NCBI GenBank assembly: GCA_937944975.1
Contig: CALEBF010000002.1
Span: 124,001-188,000, forward strand
Origin: an uncultured Mycoplasmatota bacterium
GTDB taxonomy: Bacteria > Bacillota_I > Bacilli_A > RF39 > UBA660
DNA: 64,000 nt
Direction of reading: 5' to 3'
Position 1 is the stretch's first letter. Each line of letters starts with the position of its first letter. Positions 8,645 through 17,061 of the stretch are shown here, piece by piece. A program made the translations under genes and the position numbers. Under the pieces are notes generated by a model. The model was given only the letters and a program-made list of their open reading frames with translations. It was not told the origin of the DNA and ran no database searches.

Positions 8645-10435
8645 ATGAGAAATAGAACGGACGTAGATTTGAAAGATACTTGGGATTTAACTCTCATCTA
8701 TAAAGATGATAATGCGTGGTATGAGGAGTATGAAAGCTTGAAAAAAGAAATTGATACTTATGATCAATTTCAAAGTACGATGATGGCATCAGCACAAGAT
8801 TTGCTTGAACTTCTCGTATTTGATCAAAAGATATCTAGAACATTAGATAAGTTATATGTCTATGCGAATATGAAGAGCGATGAAGATAAACGAAATCAGA
8901 CGTATTTAAAAATGCTTGGAGAAATTACAAGTTTATTTACGATGATCTCGAAAAAAACAGCATACATTGTTCCAACTTTGATGAAGTATCAATATGCTAA
9001 AATTGAAGAATGGATGAAAGAGGAACCGAAGTTACTTGAATTTGAACATTCTTTAAAAGATATCTATCGCTATCAGCCATATACTTTAAGTGAGACAGAG
9101 GAAAAATTGATCGCAACGTATTCAAGTGCATTATCTAAAATAGGAGATACTTACGATTTGCTTACGACGAGTGATATGAATCTTGGAACGATTCAAGATG
9201 AAGATGGAAACGATGTCGAATTACGTGAAGGAAACTATACACTTTATATTCGTTCGAAAGACCGTCGTGTCCGTAAACAGGCATTTGAGACGCTTTTGGT
9301 TGGATATGCAAAATTTCAAAATACGATCGCATCGACGTTTACAGGAATGTTAGAACTTGCAAAAGCAAATGCAGAAGCTCATCACTACGAAAGTACGATA
9401 GGATCATATTTATTCTCAGATGACTTAGATGAGACAGTGTATACGAATCTTATGAATGTCGTAAATAATCATATGGATACTTTGATGAGATACTATCATC
9501 TCAAGAAGAAAGTTCTTGGATTAGATGAGATGCATATCTACGATATCTATGTCGATCTTACGGAAAAGGCAAGTAAAACTTATTCTTTTGAAGAGGGAAA
9601 AAACATAGTGATCGATGCATTAAATGTTCTTGGAGACGATTATATTACGAATTTAAAACGTGCATTTATGCAACGTTGGATCGATATTTATCCGACAGTG
9701 GGAAAGACGAGTGGTGCTTATTCTGGTGGATCGTATGATACGCTTCCATACGTACTTTTAAACTACAATGGAACTTTGAATGACGTATCTACGATCGCTC
9801 ATGAATTGGGACATTCTATGCATAGTTACTATACGAGAAGCAACAATGGATATGAAACTGGAGATTATTCTATCTTCGTTGCGGAGATTGCAAGTACGGT
9901 CAACGAATTACTTTTAAGTCATTATTTACTCGAACATTCAAAAGAGAAGGACGAGAAACGTCAAATTTTATCTGAAATGATGGACTTATTTAAATCTACG
10001 ATTTATCGTCAGACGATGTTTGCAGAATTTGAAAGAAAGATGCATGGAGATACTGAGGAAGGAAAAACACTTACGAGTGAGCAAATTAATAAAGCATACT
10101 ACGATTTAAATTTACGTTATTTCGAACCAGAGGTTATCGTCGACGAGAAGATTCAATATGAATGGGAAAGAATTCCTCATTTCTATACGCCATTTTATGT
10201 CTATAAATACGCGACAGGACTTTCTTGTGCATGCAAGATCGTAACTGATATTTTGAGTGGAAAAGAACATGCGGTAGAAAATTATATTGCTTTCCTAAAA
10301 AATGGAAGCAAAGATTATCCGAAAGAACATTTGAAGATGGTTGGTATCGATATTACAAAGACAGATTATATCGAAAGTGCGATCGCAATGTTCGACGATA
10401 CAATTACGAAGATGGAGAAGCTATTAGAATCATAA
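8645..10435 (+). CDS. pepF: Oligoendopeptidase F (M3 family metallopeptidase)
   Basis: This cytoplasmic zinc peptidase of 596 residues degrades oligopeptides. The M3 zinc site TIAHELGHSMHSYY (HExxH) is near residue 383-388, with the third ligand Glu in the following VAEIASTVNE helix. The length is typical of PepF. Its place inside the heat-shock operon, between dnaK and dnaJ, is unusual; in B. subtilis these two are adjacent. Context suggests clearance of peptides made by heat-induced proteolysis, which is an inference. Confidence 0.95.
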   Translation: MRNRTDVDLKDTWDLTLIYKDDNAWYEEYESLKKEIDTYDQFQSTMMASAQDLLELLVFDQKISRTLDKLYVYANMKSDEDKRNQTYLKMLGEITSLFTMISKKTAYIVPTLMKYQYAKIEEWMKEEPKLLEFEHSLKDIYRYQPYTLSETEEKLIATYSSALSKIGDTYDLLTTSDMNLGTIQDEDGNDVELREGNYTLYIRSKDRRVRKQAFETLLVGYAKFQNTIASTFTGMLELAKANAEAHHYESTIGSYLFSDDLDETVYTNLMNVVNNHMDTLMRYYHLKKKVLGLDEMHIYDIYVDLTEKASKTYSFEEGKNIVIDALNVLGDDYITNLKRAFMQRWIDIYPTVGKTSGAYSGGSYDTLPYVLLNYNGTLNDVSTIAHELGHSMHSYYTRSNNGYETGDYSIFVAEIASTVNELLLSHYLLEHSKEKDEKRQILSEMMDLFKSTIYRQTMFAEFERKMHGDTEEGKTLTSEQINKAYYDLNLRYFEPEVIVDEKIQYEWERIPHFYTPFYVYKYATGLSCACKIVTDILSGKEHAVENYIAFLKNGSKDYPKEHLKMVGIDITKTDYIESAIAMFDDTITKMEKLLES

Positions 10436-10454
10436 ATTGTGAGGAAGTGATGTT

Positions 10455-11564
10455 ATGAATAAAAGAGATTATTACGAAATATTGGGTGTTTCGAAAGATG
10501 CGAGTGAATCTGAAATCAAAAGTGCGTTTCGAAAACTTGCTAAAAAATATCACCCAGACGTTTCCAAAGAACCAGATGCAGCAGAGAAGTTTAAAGAGGC
10601 GCAAGAAGCATATGCTGTTTTAAGCGATGCTGAAAAACGTCGTCAATACGATCAGTTCGGTCATGCTGCCTTCGAACAAGGAGGACCAGGTGGAGCCGGA
10701 GGATTCGACTTTTCTGGATTTGATTTTTCCGATATCTTTGGAGATCTTTTCGGGGGTGGATTCGGTTTTGACTTTGGTGGAGGAAGAGGAACTTCTAACC
10801 GTCCTCGCAAAGGGAGAGATTCTTTATTACAAGTAGATCTAACATTCGAAGAAGCTGTCTTTGGATGTAAGAAAGATATCACACTCAATGTAACGGAAGA
10901 TTGCCATGAATGTCATGGCGCTGGTGGGTTTGGAGAGAAAACTTGTTCTCATTGTCATGGAAGTGGGCAAGTAACCTCTGAACAACGTACGATGTTTGGC
11001 GTATTCATGAATAAGACGACATGTTCTGTCTGTGGTGGTAAGGGAAAAACTTACGATCGTACGTGTCAGAAATGCCATGGTTCTGGAAAGGTAAAGACGA
11101 AAAAGACACTCGAAGTGAAAGTGCCTGCTGGTGTCGATACAGGACATCAACTTCGCCTTGCTGGAAAAGGAGAAGCTGGAATCAATGGAGGACCTTCAGG
11201 AGATGTATACTTGGAATTCCATGTTGCAGAACATCCAATTTACATTCGTGATGAAAATGACATTTATTTGAAAGTACCTGTTTCAATTACGGAAGCTGTA
11301 CTCGGATGTAAGAAGGAAATTCCAACACTCTATGGACCTGTTACACTTACGATTCCTGCTGGAACGAATACGAACGATAAACATCGTTTGAAAGGGAAAG
11401 GTATTGCGGATCCAAATAGTGGACGCAAAGGAGATATGTACGTTCTTATGAACGTCATCGTACCAGAAAAGATTAGCCGTGACCAGAAGAAGTTATTCGA
11501 AAAGCTTGCAACGACGAAGTTAAAGGACAGCAAAGAATTTAAGACATTTGAAAAATATTTATAA
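10455..11564 (+). CDS. dnaJ: Chaperone DnaJ (Hsp40)
   Basis: DnaJ delivers substrates to DnaK and stimulates its ATPase. The 369-residue protein has the J domain (about 1-70, with the essential HPD in KKYHPDVSKEP), a Gly/Phe-rich linker, four CxxCxGxG zinc motifs (CHECHGAG, CSHCHGSG, CSVCGGKG, CQKCHGSG), and the C-terminal substrate domains. It ends the heat-shock operon, and a clear terminator follows immediately. Confidence 0.98.
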   Translation: MNKRDYYEILGVSKDASESEIKSAFRKLAKKYHPDVSKEPDAAEKFKEAQEAYAVLSDAEKRRQYDQFGHAAFEQGGPGGAGGFDFSGFDFSDIFGDLFGGGFGFDFGGGRGTSNRPRKGRDSLLQVDLTFEEAVFGCKKDITLNVTEDCHECHGAGGFGEKTCSHCHGSGQVTSEQRTMFGVFMNKTTCSVCGGKGKTYDRTCQKCHGSGKVKTKKTLEVKVPAGVDTGHQLRLAGKGEAGINGGPSGDVYLEFHVAEHPIYIRDENDIYLKVPVSITEAVLGCKKEIPTLYGPVTLTIPAGTNTNDKHRLKGKGIADPNSGRKGDMYVLMNVIVPEKISRDQKKLFEKLATTKLKDSKEFKTFEKYL

Positions 11565-11590
11565 AATACACGTGAGTGTATTTTTTCTTT
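11563..11590 (+). terminator. Terminator after dnaJ
   Basis: AAAATACAC and GTGTATTTT pair around GTGA, followed by a T-rich tail. It closes the heat-shock operon. Confidence 0.8.
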
Positions 11591-11592
11591 TA

Positions 11593-11621
11593 TTGTGTTT
11601 TTTACAAAAATTGGTTATAAT
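11593..11621 (+). promoter_or_regulatory. Promoter of fmt
   Basis: TTGTGT, a 17-base spacer and TATAAT. The predicted start is only about 9-10 bases upstream of the fmt ATG, so the mRNA begins at or near the ribosome binding site. Confidence 0.6.
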
Positions 11622-11636
11622 ATGAGTGGTGATGCT

Positions 11637-12611
11637 ATGAAAGATGAATTTAATTTAGATGAGATAGAAGTAGAAAAAGAATTGTGTATTTTATTTATGG
11701 GAACGCCTGAATTTAGTGTTCCAATCTTAGAAGGATTGATCGAAAACTATAAGATTCGTGCAGTGGTGACACAACCGGATCGCAAGGTAGGAAGAGATCA
11801 GGTAGTTCGCTTTACTCCAGTAAAACAAGTTGCACAAGATCATACGATACTAGTATTACAACCAGAGAAGATCAAAGAGAGTGTCGAAGATATTTTAGCG
11901 TTAGAACCGGATTTGATCGTAACGTGTGCTTATGGGCAGATTTTACCGAAGGCAATTTTAGAGGCACCGAAATATGGATGCATTAACGTTCATGCATCAT
12001 TGCTTCCAAAACTTCGTGGAGGAGCTCCAATTCATCATGCGATTATCGATGGATATCAGAAGACGGGAATTACGATCATGTACATGAACGAGAAGATGGA
12101 CGAGGGAGATATCATCGCTCAACGGGAATTAGAAATCTCCGAAACGGAAACAGCAAGTACGCTTCATGATAAGTTAAGTATCATGGGAAGAGATTTATTA
12201 TTGGATACACTTCCTAGTATCTTAAATGGTACAAATACGCGTACACCACAAGATGATAGCAAGGCAACCTATGGATTTGTGATCACAAGAGCAGATGAGA
12301 AGATCGATTTTAATAAGACGCAAAGAGAAATATATAATCAAGTAAGAGGATTGGATTCATTTCCAGGGGCTTATGCGAGATTAGATGGAAAGATTATGAA
12401 AATATGGGCATGTGAAAAAAGTAATGAGTATCCTGGCGGATTTAATGGTCAAATTACAGATCTTTATCCAAATGGAATTGGTGTAAAGGTAGGAAATGGA
12501 GAAATTATTATTACCGAGTTACAACCAGAGGGAAAAAAGAGAATGAAAGCGATAGATTATATCAATGGTGTTAGCAATCATACGACGTTGATTGGGAAAA
12601 TATTTGAATAA
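11637..12611 (+). CDS. fmt: Methionyl-tRNA formyltransferase
   Basis: This cytoplasmic enzyme formylates initiator Met-tRNA using 10-formyltetrahydrofolate. The 324-residue protein has the formyl-transferase core (LFMGTPEFSVPIL, VTCAYGQILP, and the INVHASLLPKLRGGAPIHHAI block with catalytic Asn/His) and the C-terminal OB-like domain (PQ...FVITRADEKIDF). The ATG at 11637 follows GTGGTGAT; an upstream ATG lies inside the promoter. It has about 19 extra acidic residues before the core, more than most Fmt proteins. It heads an operon with two membrane unknowns. Confidence 0.95.
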   Translation: MKDEFNLDEIEVEKELCILFMGTPEFSVPILEGLIENYKIRAVVTQPDRKVGRDQVVRFTPVKQVAQDHTILVLQPEKIKESVEDILALEPDLIVTCAYGQILPKAILEAPKYGCINVHASLLPKLRGGAPIHHAIIDGYQKTGITIMYMNEKMDEGDIIAQRELEISETETASTLHDKLSIMGRDLLLDTLPSILNGTNTRTPQDDSKATYGFVITRADEKIDFNKTQREIYNQVRGLDSFPGAYARLDGKIMKIWACEKSNEYPGGFNGQITDLYPNGIGVKVGNGEIIITELQPEGKKRMKAIDYINGVSNHTTLIGKIFE

Positions 12612-12623
12612 AAGAGGGATGTT

Positions 12624-13361
12624 ATGAAGAAGTTGATAGAGAGTTTAAAAACGGCAAAGAATACGTTTCAGATGTTGTGGGCAAATCGTAGAACGAGAGC
12701 CGCAATTATTTTAACGTTCTATTTCTTCTTCTTTTTGTTTATTATCGTATCTCTCCGTATGAGACCAGATCGTCCTCTTTCCAGTCAAACAAAAGAAGAT
12801 AAAAGTGAGTTTTCGTTTGCGACGATGGATAATTATGAATACGATATGACGATTACTTATCGTTCTAATACGGTTACGAATACGTTTCTTTTATCAGGAA
12901 CGAGATATCAAGAGAAACATAGACTTCAAACACAGGATAGTCTGCAGCCATACTATGTGAAAGATGATGGAATTTATACTGTGACAAATGGAGTGGAGAC
13001 TTTGACGTCACTCAACTATGGAATTAACTTATATCGATTGAGTCCAACTTTATTTTCATCGATGATCGAAGAAGCGGAGTTGCAATCGACGATCGAGTAC
13101 GAAGATGGAATCGAGTATTTATATCAGTTGCCACTTTCTAAGTTCTTATCTTTTTACGATCCTAACAATCTTTTGTTATCTACGAATTTAACGAGTAATA
13201 TTTTGTTTCAAGTAACGGAAAAAGACGGAATGTACGAGAAGATTAACCTTGATTTAACGTCGTATTATCAACTTGTCGATTCGAATACGATATCATATAT
13301 GATCGATATTACATACCGTAATATTGGAAAGGTAAAAGATTTTAAGATTGGAATAGAATAA
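12624..13361 (+). CDS. Single-pass membrane protein of unknown function
   Basis: This 245-residue protein has a basic cytoplasmic N-terminus, one hydrophobic segment at about 31-50 (phenylalanine-rich), then an external domain of about 195 residues with alternating beta-type pattern. No family was recognised. It starts 12 bases after fmt with AGAGGGATGTTATG, so it is in the fmt operon. It may be a cell-envelope protein, but no function is supported. Confidence 0.65.
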   Translation: MKKLIESLKTAKNTFQMLWANRRTRAAIILTFYFFFFLFIIVSLRMRPDRPLSSQTKEDKSEFSFATMDNYEYDMTITYRSNTVTNTFLLSGTRYQEKHRLQTQDSLQPYYVKDDGIYTVTNGVETLTSLNYGINLYRLSPTLFSSMIEEAELQSTIEYEDGIEYLYQLPLSKFLSFYDPNNLLLSTNLTSNILFQVTEKDGMYEKINLDLTSYYQLVDSNTISYMIDITYRNIGKVKDFKIGIE

Positions 13362-13402
13362 TATTTTTAGTGATTCTCACATACCATAGTAGGGGTGAGT
13401 GC

Positions 13403-14251
13403 ATGCTAAAAATATTATTTTTTTGTGTATTGCTTTCATTTTCCATATGTTATACCAAGAGTTTAATGTATTTAGTAGAACGACGAAGCTGGAGATTTCA
13501 GTTAATTTTTTCCCTTTTTTGGATACTACCAGAACTTTTAGTTCTCTTTGTATGTTACCATATGAGAATGCCGGAAATGGTTATTTTCTCGATGATAGAA
13601 TCTTTTTTGATTCTCATGATATGTTTCGGACTCTTTCAATTTCTATTTTCTCTTTCGTTTGAAAAAAGTGCGAGTCGGGTTTATCTTATCTCCCTCTTTT
13701 TATATATGATGGTCGTTTTAAATCTCTCTCTTACCAATATCGAAGAGCAGATGTTGTTTGGAATATGCGTGCCAAGTTTGTTGTTTTTGGCCTTCTATAT
13801 AGTTTCTCTTTTATTCGAACATGAGAAAGTCGAAATTCCTTTCATGAATTCTTCTTGGAAAAATATTTTGTGGAGTATGTTATTATTGGGATGTCTTACC
13901 TTTTTATTTGAAATGAAAGCTTGTACGAAAGAAACGTTACTTTTGATGATCGTCATTCCGAAAGGTTATGCATATTATAGATTTGCTCATCGAAAAATAA
14001 ATTTAACTTCTTCTTTTTTCTATGATGGGATGGTTCGGTTTTACTTAGTAGGATTATTCGATATTATATATGCGAGTGGGGTTATATATCATGTGGTTTA
14101 TGATGGAACGTTAAAAATTACACAGGGAATGATTTATCTTATTTTGATGTTATATTTATATTGTTTACCGCTCGTAAAGAAAGATAAATGGGTTTCTTTG
14201 TTGATTTCATTTTGTACTTTTTTCTTGTTCTTATGGAAGGTATTTCAATAG
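13403..14251 (+). CDS. Multi-pass membrane protein of unknown function
   Basis: This 282-residue protein has about eight hydrophobic segments covering most of its length (for example FFCVLLSFSICY and FSLFWILPELLVLFVCY). An upstream in-frame ATG at 13370 lacks a ribosome binding site; the ATG at 13403 follows AGGGGTGAGTGC. No catalytic or transport motif is visible and the family was not recognised. It lies between the fmt operon and secG. Confidence 0.6.
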   Translation: MLKILFFCVLLSFSICYTKSLMYLVERRSWRFQLIFSLFWILPELLVLFVCYHMRMPEMVIFSMIESFLILMICFGLFQFLFSLSFEKSASRVYLISLFLYMMVVLNLSLTNIEEQMLFGICVPSLLFLAFYIVSLLFEHEKVEIPFMNSSWKNILWSMLLLGCLTFLFEMKACTKETLLLMIVIPKGYAYYRFAHRKINLTSSFFYDGMVRFYLVGLFDIIYASGVIYHVVYDGTLKITQGMIYLILMLYLYCLPLVKKDKWVSLLISFCTFFLFLWKVFQ

Positions 14252-14254
14252 TTC

Positions 14255-14283
14255 TTGCCAAAACATGTGATATGTGATAAATT
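14255..14283 (+). promoter_or_regulatory. Promoter of secG
   Basis: TTGCCA, 17 bases, TAAATT, with TG one base before the -10 (TGATAAATT), an extended -10 form. Confidence 0.5.
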
Positions 14284-14313
14284 AGTATGTAGTGAAAAAA
14301 GGAGGGAACGCGC

Positions 14314-14526
14314 GTGGAAATTGCTTTAATCGTGATCTCGATTTTATTAATTGCTATCGCACTTTTACAAAGTGGAAAAGCAGAGAGTGCTTCACAAGCT
14401 TTAACAGGTGGTAGTGATGCATTATTCGCAAACCGTAAAGAGCGTGGTGGAGAGTTATTTATTACTAGACTTACAATGGTTTTAGGTGTTGCTTTCTTTG
14501 TGATTTGTATCGTACTTGGAATGTAG
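14314..14526 (+). CDS. secG: Protein translocase subunit SecG
   Basis: SecG is the small helper subunit of the SecYEG channel. The 70-residue protein has two membrane helices, with LLQSGKAESASQALTGGSD and the ELFITRLT motif between them, which is diagnostic. The start is GTG at 14314, preceded by GGAGGGAACGC. In many Bacillota secG is followed by rnr and smpB; here it is followed by a terminator and an unknown gene. Confidence 0.93.
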   Translation: MEIALIVISILLIAIALLQSGKAESASQALTGGSDALFANRKERGGELFITRLTMVLGVAFFVICIVLGM

Positions 14527-14535
14527 AAAGAATAG

Positions 14536-14562
14536 AAGTGGTCGTTGCCACTTTTTATTTTT
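14536..14562 (+). terminator. Terminator after secG
   Basis: AAGTGG and CCACTT pair around TCGTTG, followed by a T-rich run. Confidence 0.75.
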
Positions 14563-14570
14563 GCGGCGAC

Positions 14571-14624
14571 TTGCAAAATATTTAAAATGGTGTATAATAT
14601 GTATCCCATGCGAAAAAAACGCAT
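14571..14624 (+). promoter_or_regulatory. Promoter and leader hairpin of the gene at 14649
   Basis: TTGCAA at 14571 and TATAAT at 14593 are separated by 16 bases. The leader then holds ATGCG, seven A bases and CGCAT (14608-14624), a small stem with an all-A loop. Confidence 0.5.
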
Positions 14625-14648
14625 AGGATGAAGAAAGGGGAAAGTTGT

Positions 14649-15194
14649 ATGAAAAAGACAAACATTGATGTAAAACCGTGGGAAGCATATGATACGATCG
14701 ATCACCAACATGCCGATATGTGGGATGAGAAGATATATGAGCAGAATGAAAAGATAAAGGAAATTTATGAGGAATTGAAGTTACTTCAACTTCAAAATAA
14801 ATCACGTTTAGACCGTGGTATTCACATGATGAGGGATGATGAGATTACTACTGATTTTCCTTATTTATATCAAGCATATCACAACGAGAAAAAGGGAGAA
14901 TTTCAATTTTTCGATTATATGCCGCAAATTCCAAAGTATATTAATATGTCATTTATTTTAAGGGCGTATGAAAGAATGCTTTTAGATTGCCGTATGTTGC
15001 AAGATTTGTATCGTGTAATGCAAAAGAAATCTGAGGGACAATTACTAGAAGATAGTATGGAAGATAGAATTGTGATTCCTCAAGGTCAGTTGGTATCAGT
15101 TACATGTTATGAAGAGGCAAAGATTCAGAAGCCTGTCGTACCAAGTGTACCGAGACAATCATATGAAAAACCGGTTCAAAAAGTCAGAAAATAA
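14649..15194 (+). CDS. Conserved-type hypothetical cytoplasmic protein
   Basis: This 181-residue soluble protein is not recognised. It has a charged helical segment at about 27-55 (KIYEQNEKIKEIYEELKLLQLQ), a central aromatic region (YMPQIPKYINMSF), and a proline- and lysine-rich tail. No membrane segment or signal peptide. The ATG at 14649 follows AAAGGGGAAAGTTGT. It is monocistronic, with its own promoter and terminator. Confidence 0.6.
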   Translation: MKKTNIDVKPWEAYDTIDHQHADMWDEKIYEQNEKIKEIYEELKLLQLQNKSRLDRGIHMMRDDEITTDFPYLYQAYHNEKKGEFQFFDYMPQIPKYINMSFILRAYERMLLDCRMLQDLYRVMQKKSEGQLLEDSMEDRIVIPQGQLVSVTCYEEAKIQKPVVPSVPRQSYEKPVQKVRK

Positions 15195-15196
15195 AG

Positions 15197-15224
15197 AAAT
15201 TGTACGAGATCGTGCAATTTTTTT
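15197..15224 (+). terminator. Terminator before rlmN
   Basis: AAATTGTACG and CGTGCAATTT pair with one wobble around AGAT, followed by a T-run. Confidence 0.78.
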
Positions 15225-15255
15225 ATTGAAATTAGCATTCTCTTGCGTTTTTCTT

Positions 15256-15283
15256 TTGCCTTTTTTCTAAACTTTGATATAAT
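15256..15283 (+). promoter_or_regulatory. Promoter of rlmN
   Basis: TTGCCT, 16 bases, TATAAT, with an extended -10 (TGATATAAT). The predicted leader is about 11 bases. Confidence 0.6.
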
Positions 15284-15300
15284 GGTTTTAGGGTGTAAGT

Positions 15301-16326
15301 ATGAAGAGTATCTATGACAAAACATTAGAACAATTAGAAGAATATTTTGAGTCGATCGGTGAGAAAAAGTTTAAGGCAAGACAACTTTACGATTGGTTAT
15401 ATAAAAAGAGAGTAACTTCTTTCGATGAGATGACAAATATCAAAAAGGAGTTACGTACTTTTATCGCTTCGACTTATACGATAGAACCTTTAAAAATATT
15501 GGAACGTCAAAAGGGAGATGACGTTGTCAAATATTTATTTGAACTGAAGGATGGAAATAAGATCGAAGCTGTTTTAATGTTACATGATTACGGCAATAGT
15601 TTATGTGTATCTAGTCAAGTTGGATGTAATATGAGTTGCACGTTTTGTGAGAGTGGGCGACTCAAAAAAGTTCGCAACTTAGATCCTTCTGAGATGGTAT
15701 TACAAATTATGATGATCGAAAAAGATTTAGATCTTACGATCACTCATCTCGTTTTAATGGGAATCGGTGAGCCTTTTGATAATTACGATAATGTGATGAA
15801 TTTTGTCGATATTATCAATTGTCCATATGGTATCGGACTGGGTTCAAGACATATCACGATTTCCACTTGCGGAATTATTCCTAAGATTAAAGAATTTATG
15901 CACCATGGAAAACAGGTGAACTTGGCAATCTCTCTTCATGCACCAAACGATACGTTACGTAGTAAGATTATGCCGATCAATCGTGCATACCCATTAGAGG
16001 AATTGATGAGGACGGTTCGTAAGTATATTTCGGTTACGAATCGTCGTGTTACATTTGAATATATTTTATTGCGTGATGTAAATGATACAGAAAAATGCGC
16101 ATTAGAACTATGCTCTTTATTAAAAGGAATGAATTGTTACGTTAATCTCATACCATATAATGAGACAAGTCATATCATTTATAAAAAGAGTGAAAAGGAC
16201 CAAATTATGAAATTTTACGATGTATTAAAGAAACATCATATTCAAGTGACGATTCGCAAGGAATTTGGAACGAAAGTGAGTGCGGCTTGTGGCCAATTAA
16301 GATCAAATTATGAGGAGGGCGCCTAA
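15301..16326 (+). CDS. rlmN: 23S rRNA/tRNA adenine-C2 methyltransferase RlmN
   Basis: RlmN is a radical-SAM enzyme that methylates C2 of A2503 in 23S rRNA and A37 in some tRNAs. The 341-residue protein has the HTH-like N-terminus, the radical-SAM cluster motif CNMSCTFC (CxxxCxxC) near residue 110, the GIGEP motif and the C-terminal cysteine in SAACGQL. Its stop overlaps the next ATG (TAATG), so it is coupled with prpC as in B. subtilis. Confidence 0.96.
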   Translation: MKSIYDKTLEQLEEYFESIGEKKFKARQLYDWLYKKRVTSFDEMTNIKKELRTFIASTYTIEPLKILERQKGDDVVKYLFELKDGNKIEAVLMLHDYGNSLCVSSQVGCNMSCTFCESGRLKKVRNLDPSEMVLQIMMIEKDLDLTITHLVLMGIGEPFDNYDNVMNFVDIINCPYGIGLGSRHITISTCGIIPKIKEFMHHGKQVNLAISLHAPNDTLRSKIMPINRAYPLEELMRTVRKYISVTNRRVTFEYILLRDVNDTEKCALELCSLLKGMNCYVNLIPYNETSHIIYKKSEKDQIMKFYDVLKKHHIQVTIRKEFGTKVSAACGQLRSNYEEGA

Positions 16327-17060
16327 TGGAATATTATTATCAGACGGATCCAGGAAAAGTAAGAGATCACAATGAAGATAGTGTAACGATTGTAAAAAAT
16401 CAAAGTGGTGAATATTTGCTCGCTGTTGCAGACGGTATGGGTGGACACCGCGCAGGAGAGATCGCATCTAGTATCGTGATCGGAAATATCGGAACACATT
16501 TCAAAGCAATGGGAAAGATTGGTACGAAAGAAGATGCAGTTCGTTGGCTGAAAGATGCGGTAAGTGAAGCGAATGTAGAAATTTATAAATATACAGCAGA
16601 ACATCCGGAAAGTGAAGGAATGGGAACGACGATCGTAACAGCGATTTTAACGGACGACTTTCTTCTTTTCGGAAATTTAGGAGATAGCAGAGGATACGTT
16701 TTAAAAGGTGGTAAGTTACACCAGATTACGACGGATCATACGCTTGTCAATTTGCTTGTAAAAAGCGGTGAACTTACTGAGGAAGAAGCGGAACATCATC
16801 CTCGCAAAAACGTTTTAATGAAAGCACTTGGAGCAAATACGAAAGTGGAGATGGATATCATCGATGTCGAGACAGATGTGGATGGAATTTTACTATGTAG
16901 TGACGGACTTACAAATATGTTAGATCACGATCAGATTGAAAAAGTACTAAACGAAGATTTAGAAATCGAAAAGATGGTACAGAAGTTAATTTATAAAAGT
17001 AATAATAGGGGTGGAAATGATAATATTTCTATTGCTTATTTAAAGAAAGAGGTGGCGTAG
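16326..17060 (+). CDS. prpC: PP2C-type serine/threonine phosphatase
   Basis: This cytoplasmic phosphatase of 244 residues removes phosphates placed by the adjacent PASTA kinase. PP2C metal motifs are visible: DHNEDSV near residue 15, VADGMGGHRAGEIAS near 37, GDSRGYV near 118, SDGLTNML near 192 and GGNDNISIAYL near the end. It overlaps rlmN by one base and ends one base before the kinase gene, so the two opposing enzymes are made together. Confidence 0.95.
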   Translation: MEYYYQTDPGKVRDHNEDSVTIVKNQSGEYLLAVADGMGGHRAGEIASSIVIGNIGTHFKAMGKIGTKEDAVRWLKDAVSEANVEIYKYTAEHPESEGMGTTIVTAILTDDFLLFGNLGDSRGYVLKGGKLHQITTDHTLVNLLVKSGELTEEEAEHHPRKNVLMKALGANTKVEMDIIDVETDVDGILLCSDGLTNMLDHDQIEKVLNEDLEIEKMVQKLIYKSNNRGGNDNISIAYLKKEVA

Positions 17061-17061
17061 T

